Source of the DNA: Vicinamibacteria bacterium
Lineage (GTDB): Bacteria; Acidobacteriota; Vicinamibacteria; Vicinamibacterales; UBA2999
Length of the DNA: 17,067 bases
NCBI GenBank assembly: GCA_025938035.1
Contig: JAICQE010000092.1
Span: 1-17,067, forward strand
Reading direction: 5' to 3'
The notes under the pieces were generated by a model. It was not told where the DNA came from and did not search any database. It worked only from the letters and a program-made list of their open reading frames with translations. The number at the start of each line of letters is the position of its first letter. Position 1 is the stretch's first letter. The position numbers were made by a program, and so were the translations under genes. This document shows positions 6,320 through 11,994 of the stretch, piece by piece.

Positions 6320-6989
6320 GGCGTGGATTATCCCTCAGCACGTCGAGCATCGAGAACCACCCTTCTCTTTTTTGAATCCAGCGTGCCGCCAGAAGCGCTC
6401 CGCTGGCAAAGCCCCGCCGGTCGCGCGCGGTATGGGTGAGCTCGATGGTGTCGGAGGCCGAGTCGAACCCGATCGTGTGGGTCCCAGGAATCGTCCCGGC
6501 GCGGGTCGACGACATGTCGATGGGACGGTCGAACCCGGCCTGGAGCATCGCATCGCGCAGCAGCAGCGCCGTTCCGGACGGCGCGTCGCGCTTCGTCGCG
6601 TGGTGCGCCTCATGGATCCACGCGCCATATTGGTCCTGCGGACGAAAGAGCCGCGCAGCCTCGGCGGCCAGCAGATGAAAGACGTTCACGCCGATCGAGA
6701 AATTGGCGGCTGCCACGACGCCGAGCCGCGCCTGTGCCGCCTCCGCGCGCAGGCGATCGACATGCGCGTTCCAGCCGGTCGTACCGATGACGAGCGGCAC
6801 GCGCAGCTCGAGGTAGCGTGGAAAGTTCTCGAGCAGCGCGTCGGCGGTCGAAAAGTCGATGGCCGCATCGGCGGGCGCCCATTCCTCGCGGCCGGCATCC
6901 ACACGGCCCACGACGTCCATCCCCTGCTCGCCGGCAAGCTGGTCGACGAGCTGGCCCATCTTCCCGTAGCCGACGATGAGAAGTTTCAT
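6312..6989 (-). CDS. dapB: 4-hydroxy-tetrahydrodipicolinate reductase
   Basis: DapB reduces the DapA product with NAD(P)H to tetrahydrodipicolinate. The Rossmann loop GYGKMG is at residues 7-12, GTTGW at 69-73, and the substrate-binding and catalytic signature EAHHATKRDAPSGTA at 127-141 (H129 and K133 are the catalytic pair by comparison with the Escherichia coli enzyme). At 225 aa it is about 45 residues shorter than the enteric enzyme. The shortening lies in the N-terminal cofactor domain, where the segment after the first strand is brief; no signature is missing. Its ATG overlaps the lysC stop as ATGA and its own end overlaps dapA by 8 nt, so lysC-dapB-dapA form one coupled unit. Confidence 0.95.
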   Translation of the reverse strand: MKLLIVGYGKMGQLVDQLAGEQGMDVVGRVDAGREEWAPADAAIDFSTADALLENFPRYLELRVPLVIGTTGWNAHVDRLRAEAAQARLGVVAAANFSIGVNVFHLLAAEAARLFRPQDQYGAWIHEAHHATKRDAPSGTALLLRDAMLQAGFDRPIDMSSTRAGTIPGTHTIGFDSASDTIELTHTARDRRGFASGALLAARWIQKREGWFSMLDVLRDNPRHA

Positions 6990-8350
6990 GGCTGGAAGAA
7001 CTCCTCGTGGAGGCGTTCCATGGCGTGAGCGAGGTCGTTCTGACGGAGCACGACCGTGATGTTCCGGCGCGACGCGGCCTGCGAGATCATCTTGAGCGGG
7101 ACCTCTTCGAGCACGCCCACGACCTGAGCGGCGATCTTCGGCTCGTCGCGCAGGCGATCTCCCACCGCGCAGAGCAGCGCCATGTCCCTCTCGATCGACA
7201 CTTCGGCAAACTCCGACAGCGCCTCCGTAATCGCCGGAACCGACTTCGGATCGTCCACCGTCACCGACACGCTGACCTCCGACGTCGTCACGACATCCAC
7301 GGCCGTCGAGAAGCGCTCGAACACCTCAAAGACGCGACGGAGGAACCCGTAGGCCATCAGCATCCTCGTCGAGGTGATGTCCACGACGATGACGTTGCGC
7401 TTGGAGGCCAGGCCCGTCAGCGGCGTGCCGTCCAGCGACGGCTCGGCGGTGATCAGCGTGCCGCTTCCATCGGGCCGCATCGAGTTGAGGATGCGCACCG
7501 GAATGTTCCGCTCGACCGCCGGCAGGATCGTACTCGGGTGCAGCACCTTGGCGCCGAAATAGGCGAGCTCGGCGGCCTCGGCGAACGACAGCTTCGGCAC
7601 GAGGCGCGGCCGCGCGATCACGCGCGGATCGGCGCTGAGCATGCCGTCCACGTCGGTCCAGATCTGAATCTCGCGCGCGCCGATGCCGGCGCCGACGAGT
7701 GCGCCGGAGTAATCCGAGCCGCCGCGGCCAAGCGTCGTGGTATGGCCATCAACCGTGGCGCCAACGAACCCGCCGAGCACTGGAACGCGCTTCGCGTCGA
7801 GCGCGGCGACGACCGTGGCGCGCAGCGCGCGGGCGGTTTCGACCGTCAGCGGCGCGGCGCGCATATGGTCGGCGCTCGTGACGATCGCCCGGCGCGCGTC
7901 CACCCACTCCGCATCGATCCCGGCCGCATTCAGCGCCGCGGCGACGATCCGCGAGCTGAGGAGCTCGCCCATCGCGGCAATCACGTCGAGTGTGCGCGGC
8001 GAGACCTCACGCAAAACGGCCAACGCCTGAGCCACGGCCGCGAGCTGATCGAGCGTTGAATTAACGTCCGTCGTCAGCGCGTCGTGGTCTGTCGCCGCAG
8101 CCAGTTCATGAACCGCGGCGAGATGGCGCTCGCGCAGCTGCTGGATCTTCGCCAGCGCGTCGGTCGTGCCGGAGCCCGAGCCGGCGGCCGAGGCGATACC
8201 GAGGAGCAGATCGGTCACGCCGCTCATCGCCGAGACGACCACAGCCGGACCACGACCGTCGCGGGCGCGGGCGGCCCGCACGATTTCAATCAGACGCCGG
8301 ATGGCGGCGGGATCGGCGACGGACGTGCCGCCGAATTTCTGGACAACCAT
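6986..8350 (-). CDS. lysC: Aspartate kinase, monofunctional, LysC (AK-III) type
   Basis: Aspartokinase phosphorylates aspartate, the entry step to lysine, threonine and methionine. The start is taken at 8350 (MVVQKFGGTSV). An in-frame upstream ATG at 8386 would add 12 residues encoded by the CAAAGGTC repeat and not part of the family. Residues seen: KFGGTS (5-10), MGELLSS (E129), GRGGSD (208-213), and WTDVDG (231-236), all in the kinase domain. The C-terminal ACT region has RMLMAYGFLRRVFEVF and VDVVTTSEVSVSVTVD, matching the lysine-binding part of the enteric AK-III type. At 454 aa it is the expected size for a single-function enzyme with tandem ACT domains. Feedback control by lysine is therefore likely, by family. 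Confidence 0.95.
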   Translation of the reverse strand: MVVQKFGGTSVADPAAIRRLIEIVRAARARDGRGPAVVVSAMSGVTDLLLGIASAAGSGSGTTDALAKIQQLRERHLAAVHELAAATDHDALTTDVNSTLDQLAAVAQALAVLREVSPRTLDVIAAMGELLSSRIVAAALNAAGIDAEWVDARRAIVTSADHMRAAPLTVETARALRATVVAALDAKRVPVLGGFVGATVDGHTTTLGRGGSDYSGALVGAGIGAREIQIWTDVDGMLSADPRVIARPRLVPKLSFAEAAELAYFGAKVLHPSTILPAVERNIPVRILNSMRPDGSGTLITAEPSLDGTPLTGLASKRNVIVVDITSTRMLMAYGFLRRVFEVFERFSTAVDVVTTSEVSVSVTVDDPKSVPAITEALSEFAEVSIERDMALLCAVGDRLRDEPKIAAQVVGVLEEVPLKMISQAASRRNITVVLRQNDLAHAMERLHEEFFQP

Positions 8351-8367
8351 GTGAGAAGGTTCTACAG

Positions 8368-8452
8368 GGCAAAGGTCAAAAGGCAAAGGTCAAAAGAAAG
8401 CCTTTTTGCCTCACTTTTGACCTTTGACTTTTCACTTTTGACTTTTGACTTT
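8368..8452. repeat. CAAAGGTCAAAAG inverted tandem repeat (asd-lysC gap)
   Basis: The left arm (8368-8397) has GGCAAAGGTCAAAAG twice in tandem. The right arm (8413-8452) carries the complementary series ACTTTTGACCTTTGACTTTT, then CACTTTTGACTTTTGACTTT. They can pair into a long hairpin with a loop near CCTTTTTGCC. The element fills most of the 101-nt gap between asd and lysC, touches the asd stop codon, and forms the lysC leader. Confidence 0.88.
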
Positions 8453-9600
8453 CAGTGTCCGACGGCCTGCGCGGAACGCACCGCAGCCGGCGTTTTCAGG
8501 AGAATCCGCAGCATGCGCCGCAGCGGCTCCGCCGCTCCCCAGAGGAGCTGATCACCGACGGTAAACGCCGTCAGATACTCGCCGCCCATCGCCAGCTTCC
8601 GCAGCCGCCCGATCGGGACCTCCAGCGTCCCGGTCACCGCCGCCGGCGTCAGTTGCGCGAGGCTGGCTTCTTTCGTGTTCGGCACCACCCGCACCCATTC
8701 GTGCGCCGACCGGATCAACGACTCGACCTCGTCGAGCGGCACGTCGCGCCGCAGCTTGATCGTGAGCGCCTGGCTGTGACACCGCATTGCGCCGATGCGG
8801 ATGCAGAGGCCTTCAACCGGCACGGCCCCGGGCGCCAGGCCGAGAATCTTGTTCGCTTCCGCCGTGGCCTTCCATTCCTCTTTGCTCTGTCCGGTGCCGA
8901 GATCGTCGGCGATCCACGGCAACAGGCTGCCGGCGAGCGAAACCCCGAACGTCTGTTTCGTCGGCAGCTCCGGCGAGCGCATGCCGGCCGCCACGCGCCT
9001 GTCGATCTCCAGAATCGCGGAGCCCGGGTCCGCCAGCAAACCGGCAACCTCCCGGTTCAGATATCCCATCTGCGCGATGAGCTCGCGCATCTGCGGAGCG
9101 CCGGCGCCGGACGCGGCCTGGTAGGTCATCGCCGTGATCCACTCGACGAGACCCGCACGGAACAGTCCCACCGTTGCCATGAGCATCAGGCTCACAGTGC
9201 AATTGGGACCGACGAAGTTCTTGACCCCGCTCGCCACAGCGCGATCGATCACATCGGCGTTCACCGGATCGAGAATCAACGTGGCGTCAGGAGCCATGCG
9301 CAGCGTGGAGGCGGCGTCGATCCAGTAGCCGTCCCACCCGGACTGGCGCAGACGCGGATAGATCTCGGAGGTGTAGTCGCCTCCCTGGCAGGAGATCAGA
9401 ACGTCGTTGGCGGCCAGCGCCGCGAGGTCCTTGGCATCCTTGACGGCGGGGACACGCTTACCAATCTCAGGCGCGGCTGCTCCGGCCTGAGAGGTCGAGA
9501 AGAACACAGGGTCGATCTGCTCGAAATCACGCTCCTCGCGCATCCGCTGCACGAGGACCGACCCCACCATCCCGCGCCACCCGATGATCCCGACGTTCAT
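8452..9600 (-). CDS. asd: Aspartate-semialdehyde dehydrogenase
   Basis: Asd reduces aspartyl phosphate, made by LysC, to aspartate semialdehyde with NADPH. The nucleotide loop GWRGMVG is at residues 7-13, the catalytic Cys is C134 in [12 protein letters not shown], and the catalytic His is H275 in [11 protein letters not shown]. The C-terminal block [18 protein letters not shown] is conserved. The sequence follows the gammaproteobacterial Asd closely along its whole length (for example [32 protein letters not shown]), so it is of the enteric type. About 15 extra residues after the usual end ([15 protein letters not shown]) run up to the repeat in the gap. The gene lies upstream of lysC on the same strand, separated by an inverted repeat that might reduce read-through. 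Confidence 0.96.
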   Translation of the reverse strand: MNVGIIGWRGMVGSVLVQRMREERDFEQIDPVFFSTSQAGAAAPEIGKRVPAVKDAKDLAALAANDVLISCQGGDYTSEIYPRLRQSGWDGYWIDAASTLRMAPDATLILDPVNADVIDRAVASGVKNFVGPNCTVSLMLMATVGLFRAGLVEWITAMTYQAASGAGAPQMRELIAQMGYLNREVAGLLADPGSAILEIDRRVAAGMRSPELPTKQTFGVSLAGSLLPWIADDLGTGQSKEEWKATAEANKILGLAPGAVPVEGLCIRIGAMRCHSQALTIKLRRDVPLDEVESLIRSAHEWVRVVPNTKEASLAQLTPAAVTGTLEVPIGRLRKLAMGGEYLTAFTVGDQLLWGAAEPLRRMLRILLKTPAAVRSAQAVGH

Positions 9601-9626
9601 CTCATAAGTTTAGCTGAGCCAGACAT

Positions 9627-9715
9627 AAACCACGAAGGCACGAAGGAATCGAAGGACACGAAATTCCAGTTTTTTCTTCGTGATCTTCGATCTCTTCGAG
9701 CCCTTCGTGTTTCAG
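9627..9715. repeat. CACGAAGG/CCTTCGTG inverted tandem repeat, copy 2
   Basis: The left arm (9627-9663) holds CACGAAGG, CACGAAGG, AATCGAAGG, ACACGAAA. The right arm (9674-9715) holds CTTCGTGAT, CTTCGATCT, CTTCGAGCC, CTTCGTGTT. The arms pair into a long imperfect hairpin around CCAGTTTTT. It begins at the stop codon of the 59-aa gene and ends 27 nt before asd, so it sits in the asd leader. It shares 14 identical bases with the element at 5371-5416. Confidence 0.88.
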
Positions 9716-9891
9716 CGCTGCTTCGAGCGGCGCTTGCGCGTGACGGTCACCTTTTGCTGGTCGTCGCGCCGCTGGTCGCTGAGCTGCCGGGTAATCTGCC
9801 GGCGCAGGCGCGCCGCGTCAGTCATCACTTCATCGAGGCGGGCTAGGAGTTCGGATAACCGTTCGGGTGTTAGAGGCGCATTGTCGGCCAT
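9712..9891 (-). CDS. Small basic helical protein (59 aa), hypothetical
   Basis: The minus strand encodes MADNAPLTPERLSELLARLD, then EVMTDAARLRRQITRQLSDQ, then a basic tail RRDDQQKVTVTRKRRSKQR. The first 40 residues are a likely amphipathic helix or coiled coil with heptad-like Leu/Ala spacing. The last 20 are strongly basic, which could suit nucleic acid binding, though nothing specific is recognised. Codon use is GC-rich at third positions in the second half, as in neighbouring genes. The stop codon is the first base triplet of the repeat before asd. The gene precedes asd on the same strand by 111 nt, which may be coincidental. No Shine-Dalgarno site is obvious; the sequence just upstream is CCGGCCGG. 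Confidence 0.6.
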   Translation of the reverse strand: MADNAPLTPERLSELLARLDEVMTDAARLRRQITRQLSDQRRDDQQKVTVTRKRRSKQR

Positions 9892-10001
9892 CCGGCCGGC
9901 AACGATAACCGGACTGGGTACAGGCCGTAAAGCTCAGCCTCGGGTAGTTGCACATATTGGCGTAGGGCGGCGCGGGTTCGAGAGTACGTAGCGGGAGGGA
10001 T

Positions 10002-10031
10002 CGGGAGAGCAGCGGAACTGCCGTGCTCCCG
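10002..10031 (-). terminator. Stem-loop after the 65-aa gene, possible terminator
   Basis: On the minus strand CGGGAGCACGG and CCGCTGCTCTCCCG can pair around the loop CAGTT, with a strong outer CGGGAG/CTCCCG stem and small bulges. It begins 8 nt past the stop of the 65-aa gene. There is no T-run after it, so it is at best a weak intrinsic terminator or an RNA-stabilising end. Confidence 0.35.
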
Positions 10032-10039
10032 GACCTGAT

Positions 10040-10237
10040 TCAGGGACGGTGGTGATGATCCGGAGGTGTCTTGTCGCTCGATGGGAACCGCGGCTCGCGC
10101 CGCCGCTCGGGCCAGAATGGCTCTTTCATCGCGCGTTCGGCATGGCCCCGCGTGCGTTCGCTTTCGTTGCGAACCCGGTCGACCTCCTCGATCAGGTCGC
10201 GAATCCGTTCAGACCACGTCGGTTCCCGTTTCGCCAT
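10040..10237 (-). CDS. Small charged protein (65 aa), hypothetical
   Basis: The reading frame MAKREPTWSERIRDLIEEVD, RVRNESERTRGHAERAMKEP, FWPERRREPRFPSSDKTPPD, HHHRP is highly charged. Residues 8-38 look like a single helix with coiled-coil spacing. The tail is Pro/Arg-rich and ends in three His. It has no signal peptide or known motif. An AGG (CCGGCAGGT) lies just before the ATG. The frame stays open upstream as a long overlap with the dehydrogenase gene in another frame; that extension is an artefact of high GC content. The gene follows the short-chain dehydrogenase on the same strand by 44 nt and may share its transcript. The function is unknown. Confidence 0.58.
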   Translation of the reverse strand: MAKREPTWSERIRDLIEEVDRVRNESERTRGHAERAMKEPFWPERRREPRFPSSDKTPPDHHHRP

Positions 10238-10281
10238 ACCTGCCGGATTAAATAGCAAACGGCTTGCCCCCACCGGCGTCG

Positions 10282-11082
10282 CTACCACGACAGTAAAGTT
10301 CCGTCGAAGAACACCGGCGGCCCGCCGCTGTTCGCCATCGTCAAACCGTCGATCACCTTGATGAGCCCGCCGATCACATCCGGTGGCTTCCCCTGGCGTG
10401 CTGCGTTCTCCGCGCCGATCAGCTGCCGCAGCATGTCCGTTTCCGTCGGCGGCGGCGATACGAGGGCGACGATGATGTTGCGGTCGCGGACTTCGTCGGC
10501 AAAGACGCGCATCACCATGTTGAGCGCGACCTTGCTCGCGCGGTAGAACGACGGCCCGCGGTATCCCGGCTGCGAGATGATTCCCGAGCGGCTGGTGATC
10601 GAGACGATCTTCTTCTGCGAGCTGGCAGCCACGTGGTCGCGAAACGCGTCGGCCATCGCCAGCGCGCCAAAGACGTTCACCGCCATCACTTCCTCGAACT
10701 CTGCGTAATCCAGCGCGCCGGACGACTGCGCCTTCATGTCGCCGAGCACACCCGCGTTGTTGATCAACACGTCGATCGCCGTGCCCTTGTACTTGCCGGC
10801 CAGCGCCTTGATTGCTGCGACGTCCTCGACGTCCAACCTGTCGACGGTGACGTTCCGGTTTTTCGCCGCGATCACGTTCAGCTCCGGCGCGGCCTTGGGA
10901 TTGCGCGCCGTGGCGATGACCCTCCACCCGCGCGCGGCATACTGCCGGACGAATTCAAGCCCGAGACCGCGGTTCGATCCGGTGACCAGCACGGTGCCCG
11001 CCGCAGGCTGCTGCGCGATGACCGTGGCACCGGCGAGACACGCCGCGAAAGCGGCGACAAGACGGAGTTGTCGATGGTTCAA
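10282..11082 (-). CDS. Short-chain dehydrogenase/reductase with N-terminal signal sequence
   Basis: This classical SDR uses NAD(P)H to oxidise or reduce a carbonyl or alcohol; the substrate is unknown. The cofactor loop TGSNRGLG is at residues 34-41, NNAG at 108-111, the catalytic Ser near 164-166 (SITSRSG), and the catalytic Tyr and Lys at Y180 and K184 (FYRASK). The TTG at 11082 is chosen as start because GGAGG (11092-11088) lies 5 nt upstream and no ATG precedes the Rossmann fold. Longer readings to 11880 cross the divergent cytochrome gene. With this start the protein begins NHRQLRLVAAFAACLAGATVIA, a plausible Sec signal peptide cleaved after VIA, which is unusual for an NAD(P)-dependent enzyme. 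The gene is divergent from the cytochrome at 11122. The 266-aa length fits the family plus the leader. Confidence 0.85.
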   Translation of the reverse strand: MNHRQLRLVAAFAACLAGATVIAQQPAAGTVLVTGSNRGLGLEFVRQYAARGWRVIATARNPKAAPELNVIAAKNRNVTVDRLDVEDVAAIKALAGKYKGTAIDVLINNAGVLGDMKAQSSGALDYAEFEEVMAVNVFGALAMADAFRDHVAASSQKKIVSITSRSGIISQPGYRGPSFYRASKVALNMVMRVFADEVRDRNIIVALVSPPPTETDMLRQLIGAENAARQGKPPDVIGGLIKVIDGLTMANSGGPPVFFDGTLLSW

Positions 11083-11087
11083 GAGAT

Positions 11088-11092
11088 CCTCC
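11088..11092 (-). promoter_or_regulatory. Shine-Dalgarno site setting the TTG start of the SDR gene
   Basis: A perfect GGAGG on the minus strand, 5 nt before the TTG at 11082, decides the start of the dehydrogenase. The divergent cytochrome gene starts 30 nt away on the other strand, so the dehydrogenase promoter must overlap or lie within the cytochrome coding region. Confidence 0.7.
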
Positions 11093-11121
11093 AGGGGCCG
11101 CACGGGGTTATAGTTCGCACC

Positions 11122-11841
11122 ATGGCAGATAGCAACCGCCTGGGGATCACTGTGCCTGTTCTGCTGCTCGCGGGCAGCGTGGTCGTGTTCTCGCAGACGC
11201 CGCCGATGGGACGCACGGTCTGGGATGGTGTTTATACCGACGCCCAGGCCACACGCGCCACCGGCGTCTTCGGCGCCAGCTGCGCCGGCTGCCACACGCT
11301 GACGTCCGACGGAAACCGTCCGCTCAGCGGGGATCGGTTCTGGCAGAACCACACGCAGAAGTCGGTTGCCGATCTGCTGAACTACATCAGCAAGAACATG
11401 CCGAACGGCAACGGCGGCTCGCTCTCGCAGGAAAGCTATAACGACCTCACCGCGTTGATTCTGCGATCGAACGGGCTGCCCGCCGGCGCGACGGAGCTCT
11501 CGCCGCAGACGATTGCCGGCGTCCAGATCATCCCGAAGGACGGGCCGGGCGAACTTCCGGCGAATACCCTCGTTCGCGTCGTCGGATGTCTGACCAAAAG
11601 CGGCAGCGAGTGGACGCTGACCAACGCCACCAAGCCGGTGAGAACGGACAAGACGCAGTCGGATCCCGCGGACGCCAGCGTGGCGCTCGGGTCGGGGACG
11701 ATGCCGCTGAAGTTCGTGCTGACGAAGCTCGACGCCTTCGTCGGCCAGCGGATGTCTGTCGCCGGCATGCTCATCGGTGCCGGTGGTAGCGGCGGGCTCA
11801 ACGTGGCAGTGGTGAACCGGGTGGCGGAGACGTGCCCCTGA
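11122..11841 (+). CDS. Exported cytochrome c with unrecognised C-terminal domain
   Basis: This 239-aa protein has a signal peptide (residues 1-25, hydrophobic ITVPVLLLAGSVVV, ending SQT). A cytochrome c domain follows with C54-A-G-C57-H58 and probable axial M93 in KNMPNGNG. After a short linker, a second domain (about 148-239) reads VRVVGCLTKSGSEWTLTNAT, then a beta-rich stretch ending VVNRVAETCP. I do not recognise a named family for it. Its two Cys (C156, C238) could form a disulfide in the periplasm. The start ATG at 11122 is the one directly before the signal peptide; the frame is open further upstream but there it overlaps the divergent dehydrogenase. TATAGT at 11110-11115 could be a -10 element, which would make the mRNA nearly leaderless. 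The mature N-terminus shares the WDGVYTDAQA motif with the cytochrome at 413-838. Confidence 0.88.
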   Translation: MADSNRLGITVPVLLLAGSVVVFSQTPPMGRTVWDGVYTDAQATRATGVFGASCAGCHTLTSDGNRPLSGDRFWQNHTQKSVADLLNYISKNMPNGNGGSLSQESYNDLTALILRSNGLPAGATELSPQTIAGVQIIPKDGPGELPANTLVRVVGCLTKSGSEWTLTNATKPVRTDKTQSDPADASVALGSGTMPLKFVLTKLDAFVGQRMSVAGMLIGAGGSGGLNVAVVNRVAETCP

Positions 11842-11843
11842 GC

Positions 11844-11909
11844 TGGTTGGTGGTTCGTAGTTGGTGGTTGGTAGTCGCAACCACTAACCACCAACCACTA
11901 ACCACCAAC
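11844..11909. repeat. TTGGTGG/CCACCAA inverted tandem repeat
   Basis: The left arm (11844-11873) is made of TGGTTGGTGGTTCGTAG and TTGGTGGTTGGTAG. The right arm (11879-11909) is made of AACCACTAACCACC and AACCACTAACCACCAAC. They are nearly perfect complements with a TCGC-type loop, so a long hairpin is possible. It starts 2 nt after the cytochrome stop codon. No T-run follows, so it is not a typical intrinsic terminator. Confidence 0.9.
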
Positions 11910-11962
11910 AAATGCCCCACTTTAGCCGGTTTTTTGCTCCCCTCCTGACCCGGTTTGCGGGG

Positions 11963-11968
11963 TAATAT
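11963..11968 (+). promoter_or_regulatory. Candidate -10 element for the ankyrin/DUF1592/DUF1552 cassette
   Basis: TAATAT lies 26 nt before the ankyrin gene start, in the only gap upstream of the cassette. No convincing -35 box is seen at 16-18 nt; TTGCTC (11934-11939) is 23 nt away. This is a weak call. Confidence 0.25.
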
Positions 11969-11994
11969 CGCGGCAGAATTTCGCGGGGATAACT

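Noticed and set aside
8351..8386. Upstream ATG start for lysC at 8386
   Set aside because: The extra 12 residues are encoded by the CAAAGGTC repeat and the family starts at the Met before VVQKFGG.
9601..10039. Lysine riboswitch upstream of asd
   Set aside because: I looked for the conserved junction and kissing-loop segments of the lysine riboswitch and did not see them; the leader is filled by the CACGAAGG hairpin.
10633..11121. Upstream extension of the cytochrome frame beginning at 10633
   Set aside because: It lies antisense over the dehydrogenase; the signal peptide starts at the ATG at 11122.
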